Shown here one piece after another: positions 37,771 to 46,600 of a stretch of 64,000 nt of DNA. The stretch is from Leptospira wolbachii serovar Codice str. CDC (lineage in GTDB: Bacteria > Spirochaetota > Leptospiria > Leptospirales > Leptospiraceae): positions 434,001 through 498,000 of the forward strand of contig NZ_AOGZ02000014.1 in assembly GCF_000332515.2 (NCBI RefSeq), in the 5' to 3' direction. Numbering within the stretch: position 1 is the stretch's first letter; the number at the start of each line of letters is the position of its first letter. A program made the position numbers and the translations under genes. A model generated the notes under the pieces. That model was given only the letters and a program-made list of their open reading frames with translations. It was not told where the DNA came from and made no database searches.

Positions 37771-39317
37771 TCTGATTTTTTCCTTACATCTTCCAATACA
37801 CCCACAACCACTTTATCTTTGGAAAGATAAGTGGGAATGAGGGTTTGGATATCATTTGATGAGGTTTTCATGATGGCAGAATATTGGCGGAAAAGCCCAG
37901 TCCAATCCCCATATAACAACTGATAATAACTCAAAAGATCTGCAATACTTCCATTTTCATCTAAGGTTTTGATAAAGTCAGAAACCATCTGGTTTTTTAC
38001 CTTATCCAATTCTTCTTTAGGAATTCCCGTTTCCTTAATTTTGTTCAGTTCTTCCCAAATGATTTTTTCGATCGTCTCCGGTTTGGCATCCTCTTTGGGT
38101 TTGATGAAGAATACAAAATAGTTTTGGTATCTTTCTCCTGGATATCCGTTGGCGGCTCCCACACTCACTGCCAGCTTTTCTTCCAAAACCAATCGTTTGT
38201 ACAACCTAGATCCCGTTCCTGAAGTCAGTATCGTTGACAATACATCGAAAGAGGAATTATCTTTATGAGGATAAGGGGGCTTTAGCCAACCCACCATCAT
38301 CTGACTTCCCGAAGGGTGATAGACTTTGAATCGTTTTTCCCCTGGAAAAGATTTTTCTTCCACTTTATACGTAGGCCTTGGTTTGCCGGGTTTTAGGTCA
38401 GAAAAATACTTACGAATGATCGACTCTGTTTCTTCAAAATCAAATTGCCCAACGATAGAAATTACCATTCGATCTGGTGTGTAGTTTTTCTGAAAGAAAG
38501 CCTTAGTATCTTCAATTTTCAAAAAAGGAAGGCCTGTAGAATATCCAATTACTGGTTTTCTATAGGGATGGCTTTCAAAGGCCAAAGAGAAAAATTTTTC
38601 TCGTAAAACACCTGCTCCACTGTCGTCAGTGCGCATCCGACGTTCTTCGATCACAACATCTCTTTCTGTATAATATTCTCTTAAAATAGGATTTTTTAAT
38701 CGGTCCGATTCAATCTTTGCCCAAACTTCAATTCGATTGTTAGGAAGTTGGATTTGGTAGTTCGTGACATCCTGTGAAGTATAGGCATTGAATCCAACCT
38801 CACCATTTTGTTCATAAATATAGGAATCTTCGTTTTTAACAATAAACTCATCCTGGAGTTGGATGAGATTTTTTAACCTTCGATTTAAGGTTTCGGCCTC
38901 TTCTTGTAAAGAAGGAGGAATGGTTTCGCCACGGGCCGTGAGGTCTCGAATTTTCAGTTTGAGATCATCTAGTTCTGTTCCCCAAACTTCGATTTGTTTT
39001 TGGTATTTTTCTTCTTTCTCAAAGTCTATGGTCCCTACATTTTTTGTTCCTTTGAAAAGCATATGTTCCAAAAGGTGGGCCGTTCCCGCTTCTTCTGGAG
39101 TTTCATCCACAGCTCCCACTAGGAATTTGATGTACAAGGCAACTGTCGGCGAAGTTCCCCGTTTCATCAGCACAACGGTGAGCCCATTGTCCAAATGGAT
39201 GGTTTTTATCTTTTCACGAAATTGGGATTCTGAGGTTCCGAAGAATTGGTCCTGGGAAAAAAGAGGTAAAAATTGTAGTGAGAAACAAAGGAAAAAGATT
39301 CGTAATTTCGACATCAT
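37767..39317 (-). CDS. M16-family zinc peptidase, catalytic subunit
   Basis: The 516-residue secreted protein (signal peptide to about residue 21) carries the inverted zinc motif HLLEHMLFKGT near residue 84. The distal Glu lies about 80 residues later, in QNGEVGFNAYTSQDVTNY. A helical insertion of about 70 residues (charged, coiled-coil-like) separates these. The C-terminal half has the degenerate M16_C domain. It should degrade peptides in the periplasm with its inactive partner encoded just downstream. Tandem ATGs at 39317 and 39314 have no clear ribosome binding site. Confidence 0.9.
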   Translation of the reverse strand: MMSKLRIFFLCFSLQFLPLFSQDQFFGTSESQFREKIKTIHLDNGLTVVLMKRGTSPTVALYIKFLVGAVDETPEEAGTAHLLEHMLFKGTKNVGTIDFEKEEKYQKQIEVWGTELDDLKLKIRDLTARGETIPPSLQEEAETLNRRLKNLIQLQDEFIVKNEDSYIYEQNGEVGFNAYTSQDVTNYQIQLPNNRIEVWAKIESDRLKNPILREYYTERDVVIEERRMRTDDSGAGVLREKFFSLAFESHPYRKPVIGYSTGLPFLKIEDTKAFFQKNYTPDRMVISIVGQFDFEETESIIRKYFSDLKPGKPRPTYKVEEKSFPGEKRFKVYHPSGSQMMVGWLKPPYPHKDNSSFDVLSTILTSGTGSRLYKRLVLEEKLAVSVGAANGYPGERYQNYFVFFIKPKEDAKPETIEKIIWEELNKIKETGIPKEELDKVKNQMVSDFIKTLDENGSIADLLSYYQLLYGDWTGLFRQYSAIMKTSSNDIQTLIPTYLSKDKVVVGVLEDVRKKSE

Positions 39318-39338
39318 CTACTAGTCTTGAAGGTGGAA

Positions 39339-40025
39339 ATGGTTCGTAAACTTCTAATTTTAAGCCTCTTTTGTTCCTGTCGTCTCTTCACGATTGCTGA
39401 TCCCAATTATGTAGAACAAGCTCTCCTCAATGAAAAAGAGGAAGGGTTTATTTCTCGGGAATTTTTCCAAATCAAAGTCGAAATCCCAGTCACATACAAA
39501 GAAGTTTCAGGAATCGCAAGACGCGAAGATTGTAAACGCAGAGCGTTTGTAGAAAGAGAGAAATTGAGTATGCCCTTCCTTCTGCAAATCCAAAGGCAAA
39601 AACATAGGTTCGGGGAAGGGTTCGATGAATATGCAGCATCCTTAGAAGGGAAAGATAGACAAACGAGGGTCATTGCCAATACACCTCAAAATACTACAGC
39701 CACGGGCACTCAAACGAGTGCGACCACTGCCGCAAATCCAATAAACCTACAAAACACTCAGACTCCCCAAGGGCAATCCACTACAAATCCTTCACAGTCG
39801 CCAATTACAGGACAGAACCTAGGCGAAGTTAGGGGGAATCCCCAAGACAAAAAAGAGAACCCTGTTGAAAACTTACACAACTTTGCCTGGTTCTTTGACG
39901 GCCTTACCCTATACAAAGAAGATTACACAGATCGCACAAAATGTGCTTTCCTATTCCGCATCATCCAACCTAAATTAATGGAACGTGTGGAAAAAACTCA
40001 CATTTCAGAACCTAGGAAATTGTAA
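39339..40025 (+). CDS. Putative lipoprotein with a GFIS-x-x-FF motif
   Basis: ATG 39339 is preferred, since GAAGGTGG lies just before it; the TTG at 39327 does not. The 228-residue product has a lipobox LFCSC (about residue 14). The domain begins EEGFISREFFQIKVEIP and ends near HRFGEGFDEYAA. A Thr/Asn/Gln-rich linker of about 60 residues and a short conserved end (FAWFFDGLTLYKEDYTDRTKCAFLFRI) follow. It shares its GFIS motif with the next gene, so they are probably diverged duplicates of an LPP20-like lipoprotein; function unknown. Confidence 0.68.
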   Translation: MVRKLLILSLFCSCRLFTIADPNYVEQALLNEKEEGFISREFFQIKVEIPVTYKEVSGIARREDCKRRAFVEREKLSMPFLLQIQRQKHRFGEGFDEYAASLEGKDRQTRVIANTPQNTTATGTQTSATTAANPINLQNTQTPQGQSTTNPSQSPITGQNLGEVRGNPQDKKENPVENLHNFAWFFDGLTLYKEDYTDRTKCAFLFRIIQPKLMERVEKTHISEPRKL

Positions 40026-40457
40026 ATGAACAAAACTCTAACAAGGATTATCCTTTCTTTCGCTATTGTAACTCTCGTATGGAATTGTAAGTCCAAAGAA
40101 ACCAAAGAAGTTGGTCCGCAGGCCAAAGACACAGAAAATGAAGCAGTTTTAGAATTTACTAAAGCAAAAGAAGGATTTATTTCTGAAACCTTGTTTCAAG
40201 TAGCGGTGTCCAGTGTTCTACCAACTGAATCCGAAAGAACAGACGAAGCCAAAACTATCGCAGAACAAAAGTCGCTAAACTTATTAAAAACATACACCAT
40301 CCCCAATCTTTCTGACAAGGGACGTAAAGAACTACGTGAAATTTCTAAAGAAGGCAAGATCGTTGATAAAAACATTTCTATTGGCGGAAGGTATTTTTTC
40401 TTATACCAAATTCAAAAATCCAATTTAAAACGCCTTGTTACCAAAGACTTAGAATGA
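40026..40457 (+). CDS. Putative lipoprotein, paralogue of the preceding gene
   Basis: The 143-residue product has a lipobox LVWNC (about residue 21). Its mature region carries KEGFISETLFQVAVSS, matching EEGFISREFFQIKVE of the gene upstream. EQKSLNLLKTYTIP and GGRYFFLYQIQK resemble the LPP20/FlgP style of small outer-membrane lipoproteins. The ATG follows the upstream stop without any gap, so translation is coupled. Function unknown; an envelope role is inferred from the lipid anchor. Confidence 0.7.
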   Translation: MNKTLTRIILSFAIVTLVWNCKSKETKEVGPQAKDTENEAVLEFTKAKEGFISETLFQVAVSSVLPTESERTDEAKTIAEQKSLNLLKTYTIPNLSDKGRKELREISKEGKIVDKNISIGGRYFFLYQIQKSNLKRLVTKDLE

Positions 40458-40465
40458 TTTAAAAC

Positions 40466-40894
40466 TTAAATAGAAAACGATTTGTTTACTTTTGCTGGGA
40501 TACAAATGTTTTTTACAAAGTTACAATAAAACAACTTAGCATCTAGTTGTAACTTACCTTTACCTTCCACTTGGAAGGTAAAGGGTTTTAAGTATTCAAA
40601 GTATTCTGGTTTTTTAGAATGAACTGGTCCTTTTAGTTTTAAATCAGCATTCAAAACTTTAAGTCCTTCCGTACCTGATAAAAATATTCGATGTGGTGCT
40701 TCCATTTGGAACCCAAAGTCTTTCGGCAAAAACAATTCCAACTCATACTTTCCCGGTGATTTCTGTTTAATCGATATTTCAATTGGATGCGAATCCAAAG
40801 GATCGGCAGACAACCCAAAGAAAGAACCACTACTGTTAACAAATCCCAAAGAAACTAGAAAAGAGAGTAAGGCAAAAAACCGAATTTGTTTCAT
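40466..40894 (-). CDS. Exported protein resembling the N-terminal domain of DsbD
   Basis: ATG 40894 is chosen because a clean signal peptide follows (KQIRFFALLSFLVSLGFVNS); the frame upstream to 41068 lies inside the DNA methyltransferase gene. The 142-residue product is beta-rich. It ends with LFYCNFVKNICIPAK, a Cys-x6-Cys arrangement like the redox pair of the DsbD N-terminal domain. If so, it would exchange disulfides in the periplasm. No DsbD membrane or thioredoxin domain is attached, so it may be a stand-alone partner. This is inference from one motif. Confidence 0.62.
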   Translation of the reverse strand: MKQIRFFALLSFLVSLGFVNSSGSFFGLSADPLDSHPIEISIKQKSPGKYELELFLPKDFGFQMEAPHRIFLSGTEGLKVLNADLKLKGPVHSKKPEYFEYLKPFTFQVEGKGKLQLDAKLFYCNFVKNICIPAKVNKSFSI

Positions 40895-40907
40895 ACAAAG
40901 ATTAGAC

Positions 40908-42065
40908 TTATAAAACTTTCCGTAAAACGACACAACGATTGGAATTTGTGCCTTTTTCGTTATTGGAAACTTGCCAACAATTCGAAAGTTTTGTGAAACT
41001 TTGCGTATGGACATAGGTTTTGTTCCAAACAAGACCCGTTCCCTCTGCCATCCGTACCACATCCTCATCCAAATACAAAATGGAATTTCCCTTTTTAACT
41101 TCCCCTACTTCCATAACCATGTAAGCACCTTTTTTTAGAACCCTTGCCGATTCCTTTAAGGTAGAACGAATGAACTCATTCCAATCGTTCAAATTGCTGA
41201 AGATACTCAGCTTTCTATCTTTTGACTTTTGAATGTCCAAAAACCAATGACGTAGCCAATTGTCCCCTTCATAGTCCACCTTATCTAAGAATGGTGGTGA
41301 AGTTACAATCAAATCCACAGATTCCGAATCCACATTGGGAACAGAATTTGCTGAATTTAACGAATACAAATTGTTCTTCGAAAATTCATGATAAAACGGA
41401 GGAATGGGAAGTGCCAAATCTCGTCTCATCTTTTGGTAAATTCTCGGTTTGATAGGACGATATTCTGGAGTTTGACCTCGTTTGATGTTATTCTTTGCCT
41501 GTGATTCAGGGGGAATCGAAACTTGAGGAAAAGTATATACGGAAAAGAATCCTGTGCTATGCCCATGCAACCGAGACAATGCAATAAGAGAAATGAATTT
41601 CATTTCTACAGATGGATCTTCTGCCATATACTTCTTCAGGTTTTTAATTTCCTTTAAAGTGCGCGGGTGGAAAAAAGGAAGGAGATTTATATCAAAGGGA
41701 TCCTCCTCCACTTCCGCTTCTAAATCCAAGGAATTTAACTTCTTTTCTAAATCCTCGAGTCTAGGAACATACTGCCTTGCACTCGCAAGAAAAATAGACA
41801 ATGGGTGAATATCATTATGAACTGCAACATGCCCTTCAATATTAGCCTGAATTGCTGTAGTTCCTCTTCCACCAAACGGATCATATACGACCCTATTTTT
41901 CTTTTTCAAAAATTCCTTCATAAAAAAAGAAGGAAGTTCCGGTTTAAATGATGCTCTATAACTTACGGTATGATGAATTGGATGTCCTTGGCGTTGTTTT
42001 GCAGTCCAAAACTCACCAAATACAATCTTATCGGAATCCTTTAATAGTCTGCCTGCTCCTGCCAT
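40908..42065 (-). CDS. DNA methyltransferase (N4/N6 type), solitary
   Basis: The 385-residue protein has the SAM-binding motif VVYDPFGGRGTTAIQ near residue 60 and the catalytic motif LIVTSPPFLDKVDYEG near 250. SPPF suggests amino-methylation of cytosine-N4 or adenine-N6. The FxGxG motif precedes the SPPF motif, unlike the commoner reversed order in this family. ATG 42065 is used; a TTG at 42074 lies nearer to the AGGAGG at 42079-42084 and is an alternative start. No restriction endonuclease is adjacent, so it is an orphan enzyme or acts on another substrate. Confidence 0.82.
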   Translation of the reverse strand: MAGAGRLLKDSDKIVFGEFWTAKQRQGHPIHHTVSYRASFKPELPSFFMKEFLKKKNRVVYDPFGGRGTTAIQANIEGHVAVHNDIHPLSIFLASARQYVPRLEDLEKKLNSLDLEAEVEEDPFDINLLPFFHPRTLKEIKNLKKYMAEDPSVEMKFISLIALSRLHGHSTGFFSVYTFPQVSIPPESQAKNNIKRGQTPEYRPIKPRIYQKMRRDLALPIPPFYHEFSKNNLYSLNSANSVPNVDSESVDLIVTSPPFLDKVDYEGDNWLRHWFLDIQKSKDRKLSIFSNLNDWNEFIRSTLKESARVLKKGAYMVMEVGEVKKGNSILYLDEDVVRMAEGTGLVWNKTYVHTQSFTKLSNCWQVSNNEKGTNSNRCVVLRKVL

Positions 42066-42140
42066 CCTTTGCAAAAGCCTCCTCTCTCTTTATAGAAAGA
42101 TCGGAGGAAAGGCGATTCTTGAGTTAGATTTTATTAAAAC

Positions 42141-43097
42141 CTATGGGACATAGTCTTTATAATTTGGGAAGAAGGATTCTATCTCTGCGAGTGGATTCGA
42201 TCTGATAAGTATATCTTTTCCAATGCGTTCATCCATATAACCAATGCTATGTGCATGTAAGAGTTGCCGATCAAACCCAAGTTCTACAAGTAAGGAATCG
42301 GTAAGTCCCGATTGAACAAAATCTAAAAACATTGTTTCTCTTGGTCCATACAATTTATCCCCAAGAATGGGAAACCCTAAATAGAGAAGGCTTGCCCGGA
42401 TTTGATGAATCCTTCCTGTAATGGGCCGCACAAGTACCAAACTAATATTTTGTGACTCATTGTAGTTTAGTGGGATAAAACGAGTAGAGACTGATTTGGA
42501 ATCTACAAATTCAGAAGGTGAAAATTTCATTTTTTTGCGAATGGCCGAATCCAAATCACGACCAATAAAACCCTCGAGAGAAACTTCCTTTTGAAGATAA
42601 CCTCGAACCACAGCCAGATATTCTTTTTTCACAACTCTGGATTCAAATTTTTTTTGGAGCCAAGTGCGACCCTCTTCCGTTTTGGCAAAGATCACAATCC
42701 CGGAGGTTTCCCGATCGAGCCTATGGACCGGAATCACTACAGGGTAGATCTTCTCCAAAAGGTTGAGTAGTGTCCTTGTGCGATACCTTCCCGCTGGATG
42801 CATAGGTAGGTTTCCCGGTTTGTCCACAAAGAGGAAATCCTCTGTTTCTTTTAGGATGGTGTAGTTTGTATCAACTTCAGGTTCCTCAATCCGACCGGGG
42901 ATGGGTTCATAGATTAGGATATCTCCTTCTTGAAGAACCAAATGAGGTAAGGCCACTTTGTCTTGGACTTTGACACGACTTTCCCCGAGTAAGAAGGCCC
43001 ATTCCCCTGGGTCATGGTACGGAAATTTTGTCGTTAAAAATTCGAAAACTGTCTTACCCGTATAGGGATAACGAATCAATGACTTGTAGACAGTCAT
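42141..43097 (-). CDS. RluA-family pseudouridine synthase
   Basis: The 318-residue protein has the catalytic motif HRLDRETSGIVIFAKT near residue 128, with the essential Asp, and GRIHQIRASLLYLGFPILGDKLYG near 220. An S4-like N-terminal part (EWAFLLGESRVKVQDKVALPHLVLQEGD) precedes it. It should convert uridine to pseudouridine in rRNA or tRNA; the site cannot be told from sequence. It follows the PilZ gene by six bases in the same operon. Confidence 0.9.
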   Translation of the reverse strand: MTVYKSLIRYPYTGKTVFEFLTTKFPYHDPGEWAFLLGESRVKVQDKVALPHLVLQEGDILIYEPIPGRIEEPEVDTNYTILKETEDFLFVDKPGNLPMHPAGRYRTRTLLNLLEKIYPVVIPVHRLDRETSGIVIFAKTEEGRTWLQKKFESRVVKKEYLAVVRGYLQKEVSLEGFIGRDLDSAIRKKMKFSPSEFVDSKSVSTRFIPLNYNESQNISLVLVRPITGRIHQIRASLLYLGFPILGDKLYGPRETMFLDFVQSGLTDSLLVELGFDRQLLHAHSIGYMDERIGKDILIRSNPLAEIESFFPNYKDYVP

Positions 43098-43103
43098 GAT
43101 TAC

Positions 43104-44345
43104 TTAAGGTTCGGAAATGGGTTCATCCGTAGGGAAATCTGCATCCATAGCGTCTCCGAAGGGATCCCCAGGTTCATCCGTAGCACCCACCACAGTTGAT
43201 CCTTCCTCTGGTGTTTCCGAGCCGGCCGCTTGCTCTCCATCCTGATTGGTATCTGCTGATGGTTCCACTGTCGGAGCATTTGCCTCTTCTTCTGCTTTAC
43301 CTGCATCTAGAAAAATACCGAGAACTTCTAAATCTTTTTCGGTTAGGTTGTAGAACTGGCAACCAACACGGAAATTGGTTTCTTGGTTACGGATGTTTTT
43401 TATGATTCCACGAATTGTAACTCGTTTGCCTTCTTCCAAGTTCAAATCAAAAAGAATGGTCCCATTTAAAGTTACTGATCTTGAGAAAGAACGGGATGGA
43501 GCATGGATAAAACTAATACCGCCCATACTTAAATCCATTACCTGACAGACATCACGAGATTCCTGGAAAACTCCAGTGCTTATGATATCACGGCTTACTG
43601 CATTGGAAAAGTTTTGAATTTGTTTGTATATTTCGAAGTCGAGAGGTTTTTCTGCCAAAACTTGTACGTAACCAAGATGTACATAACCTTTATACTTAAT
43701 AGGTACGCAGATTTCTGAAGTATATGTATCAGGTATTTTAGAACTATCGAAAATTCTCAAATACTCATCGAATGGAAAAAAATCTGCCGATGCAGTTGAT
43801 TTTTCCTTACGGTCAACAATGAAAATATCTTTATCATAGTGGTGCATCATGCGCAGACGATTGTCCATACGACCAGCAAAGAATATAGAAGATAAAGGGA
43901 ATGCTTTGGTGAGTTTAGCTCTGTAAGCAAGAAGGATGGTATCCACCTTTTTATCATCAAATCCAATGGCTTTGGATACGTCGTTTACATTGATGATATT
44001 GGAAACAACCATACCAGTTTGGATTTGACTGGCTTCCACACGAGATCCTTGTCTTGATGCGGCTGTGATTTGGATCTTAACAGGTGTTAGGATCTCCACT
44101 CCATTTCCATCTCCACCAGCTACAATAAAATGTGCTAAAAACTTACTACCGTTATGAACGACTGTTAGTATTCGATCTCTATTAGGAAATTTAAGAGTCG
44201 TATTGATGATTAGGGCTTTATTTTTTAATGCAATGATCTTAGCAGGGTATTCTTTGTCAGAATTGATAATATATGCCGGAAGTTTGCCGAAAAGTGCAGT
44301 AATTACCTTTAAAATACCATCGGGGTCTTTGATTTCCTTATCCAT
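43104..44345 (-). CDS. PilZ/DUF1577-like c-di-GMP-binding-type protein
   Basis: ATG 44345 is used; the TTG at 44351 lies across the upstream stop. The 413-residue protein has an N-terminal region with RQGSR (about residue 100), which resembles the RxxxR half of PilZ sites. A central GAF-like region precedes a C-terminal PilZ core with DLSMGGISFIH and FRVGCQFYNLTEKDLEVLGIFL. The tail of about 75 residues is acidic and disordered. The arrangement matches Leptospira DUF1577 proteins. A nearby diguanylate cyclase (48836-49897) makes c-di-GMP response plausible. Confidence 0.8.
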   Translation of the reverse strand: MDKEIKDPDGILKVITALFGKLPAYIINSDKEYPAKIIALKNKALIINTTLKFPNRDRILTVVHNGSKFLAHFIVAGGDGNGVEILTPVKIQITAASRQGSRVEASQIQTGMVVSNIINVNDVSKAIGFDDKKVDTILLAYRAKLTKAFPLSSIFFAGRMDNRLRMMHHYDKDIFIVDRKEKSTASADFFPFDEYLRIFDSSKIPDTYTSEICVPIKYKGYVHLGYVQVLAEKPLDFEIYKQIQNFSNAVSRDIISTGVFQESRDVCQVMDLSMGGISFIHAPSRSFSRSVTLNGTILFDLNLEEGKRVTIRGIIKNIRNQETNFRVGCQFYNLTEKDLEVLGIFLDAGKAEEEANAPTVEPSADTNQDGEQAAGSETPEEGSTVVGATDEPGDPFGDAMDADFPTDEPISEP

Positions 44346-44347
44346 AG

Positions 44348-46600
44348 TCAACCGTGAAGTTTATGAAGCAACATAGATCGCTTGATGTCCACCAAAGTTT
44401 TGGCTCCGGTAACACTCATTGATTGTTTTAGTTCTTCCGAATATTTTTGTAAAAGAAAACGAATTCCTGCATCCTCACCACCGACTAGGGAAATGGCTAC
44501 GGGTCTTCCCAAAAGCACGGCATCGGCACCGAGTGCTAACATCTTAAAAACATCCATACCCGAACGAATGCCACCATCAACAAGGAGTGGAATTTTACCA
44601 TTTACTACCTCGGCAATTTTTGGAAGGACACGAGCCGTCCCCGGCATTCCATCCAATACTCTTCCGCCATGGTTAGAAACGACGATGGCAGAAAACCCGC
44701 CTTCTATGGCTAGTTTTGCATCTTCCGGATTCATGATTCCTTTAAGAATAAAAGGTAATTTTGTTTTTTCTTTCAAACGAACCAAACGATCCAAAGGTCT
44801 AGTAATGCTGGATAAATTCTTTTGTACCATGGTTTTAAAATTCACAGCATCAATGTCCATTCCCAGAGCGAACACTCCGTCCGCCTCGGCCTCGGAAAAA
44901 CGATCCACTAACATCGATTCGTCTTCTCTAGGTTTACAAATCAAAATTCCCTTTCCAGAAGACTTCTTCAATGCCTCTAACATGATTTTGTATTTTTCAG
45001 GAGAGGCTCCGTCTCCAAGCCAAGCCAGGCTTCCGTTTTGGACAAACGAACGTACGACCAAATTTGCATAATCTGCATCAGTCATCACAAAGTTCATATT
45101 CGTTCCCACCCCAGTCATAGGAGCTGCCATGATAGGAGTTTTTAGATCAAAACCGAGAAACTTAGTTTGGATCTCAGGTATTACATGATCCCGAATATAA
45201 CCAGGAAGAATTGAATATTCGGAAAGAGCAACACTGTTGTCATGGAAGGTTTCCATTCGGCCTACTCCACCCATTCCCGGAATTCCAGAGGCACAATTGC
45301 TACCATCACATTGTTTACAAACCCAACAAATGTCTTTTCCAAAACGAATTCTTGCTTGGTCGCCTATTTCCTTTTCTGTAATGGAAAATTGTTCATCTAC
45401 TTCGAAACGAATTGTATCTTTTACTTTTTCAAATACAAGTTCTGCATCTTTTAAATTGTCTGCGACAATGATGACATGACCCGACTTATCGATGTTATTT
45501 GTTGGTTCTTTAATGATATCGCCAGATTTGGATTGGATAAAAACTTCGGAAACTCCATCGATTTTTTTTGTTTCTTCCACTCCGCCAATCGATACTAGTT
45601 TTCCCGGTTTAGATAGTAACGAACGTTCTATAGAGACTCGGGAAAAAACAGGATCTAAATTATCGGGAGTTTCTCCGAGAGAAATCAAAAGAGCAGCCCG
45701 GTTTAAATTCACACCGCTGGACAAAGGATAAGTGAACGCTGACATAAATCCACCAGAGAGTCTTGCAGCAATTTCACCAATTTTTACGCCATCTTTTGTG
45801 ACTTTGATGTCACCTTTTCCGGCTCCCAGATGGATCCCCAGAGCCCGCATTCCACCTGCCATCACACGTTCCACTTCATTCAAAATCTCTTTGGACATCG
45901 CAGAAGGCATGTTATGCCCTACTTCAATAAAATATGGTTCTCTTTCTATGATCCGGTCGGCAATTCCCGTCATTCGGATCTGACCTTGGAAAGCTAAGGC
46001 ATCAACGGAAAGTTCAGGGCCTTCCATATATTCTTCTAATATTAATTCTCCCGTAGGGCAAAACCTTTTGGCATGGCGGAAAGCAGTGGGAAGGTCATCT
46101 TTGTTTGTGACTTTGATCACACCACGTGCTCCCATATTGTCAGCAGGTTTCATCACAAGCGGGAAGGTCAATGAGTCGAGGGCATCTTTGGCATCTTGCA
46201 AAGACCAAACAGCAGCAAACCGAGGAATGGGCATTCCAAATTCCTTTAGCCTTTGGCGCATCTTCACTTTGTTAGATGCAGCTTCCGCATCCACAAAACG
46301 AATTCCTGGAAGTTGTAAGGCAGAGGCTACGGCCGCCACAGTCATACTAGCATCGGTGCCCGCAGTGATCACACCATGAATGGAAGAATTTTGCGCAAAC
46401 TTTTTCGACTCCCGAACCATACCTTCCACATCCTTTGTGGACATGAGAATGGCTTCATCAGCAATCTGAAATCCTATGGAAGATGGATTCATGTCGGCAA
46501 CAACCGTATGGAGCCGCATGGTTTTTGCGGTTTGGATGATGGGAACTTGTAACAACCCCCCACCAATGATGAGGATTGTTTTACCTTCTACCGATTTCAA
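44348..46600 (-). CDS. Fusion of an ATP-grasp ligase and an FMN-dependent alpha-hydroxy-acid oxidase-like enzyme
   Basis: Residues 1-400 of this 750-residue protein form a carbamoyl-phosphate-synthase/PurK-like ATP-grasp ligase: ILIIGGGLLQVPIIQTAK, FPLVMKPADNMGARGVIKV, LILEEYMEGPELSVDA, IGEIAARLSGG. A Cys cluster CWVCKQCDGSNC follows near residue 425. An FMN barrel then carries PIMAAPMTGVGTN, the catalytic His in VVSNHGGRVLDG and LLVDGGIRSGMDVF near 690. Each half is complete in motifs. The pathway is unknown; presumably ligation is tied to oxidation of a hydroxy acid. It overlaps mnmA by four bases. Confidence 0.87.
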   Translation of the reverse strand: MKSVEGKTILIIGGGLLQVPIIQTAKTMRLHTVVADMNPSSIGFQIADEAILMSTKDVEGMVRESKKFAQNSSIHGVITAGTDASMTVAAVASALQLPGIRFVDAEAASNKVKMRQRLKEFGMPIPRFAAVWSLQDAKDALDSLTFPLVMKPADNMGARGVIKVTNKDDLPTAFRHAKRFCPTGELILEEYMEGPELSVDALAFQGQIRMTGIADRIIEREPYFIEVGHNMPSAMSKEILNEVERVMAGGMRALGIHLGAGKGDIKVTKDGVKIGEIAARLSGGFMSAFTYPLSSGVNLNRAALLISLGETPDNLDPVFSRVSIERSLLSKPGKLVSIGGVEETKKIDGVSEVFIQSKSGDIIKEPTNNIDKSGHVIIVADNLKDAELVFEKVKDTIRFEVDEQFSITEKEIGDQARIRFGKDICWVCKQCDGSNCASGIPGMGGVGRMETFHDNSVALSEYSILPGYIRDHVIPEIQTKFLGFDLKTPIMAAPMTGVGTNMNFVMTDADYANLVVRSFVQNGSLAWLGDGASPEKYKIMLEALKKSSGKGILICKPREDESMLVDRFSEAEADGVFALGMDIDAVNFKTMVQKNLSSITRPLDRLVRLKEKTKLPFILKGIMNPEDAKLAIEGGFSAIVVSNHGGRVLDGMPGTARVLPKIAEVVNGKIPLLVDGGIRSGMDVFKMLALGADAVLLGRPVAISLVGGEDAGIRFLLQKYSEELKQSMSVTGAKTLVDIKRSMLLHKLHG

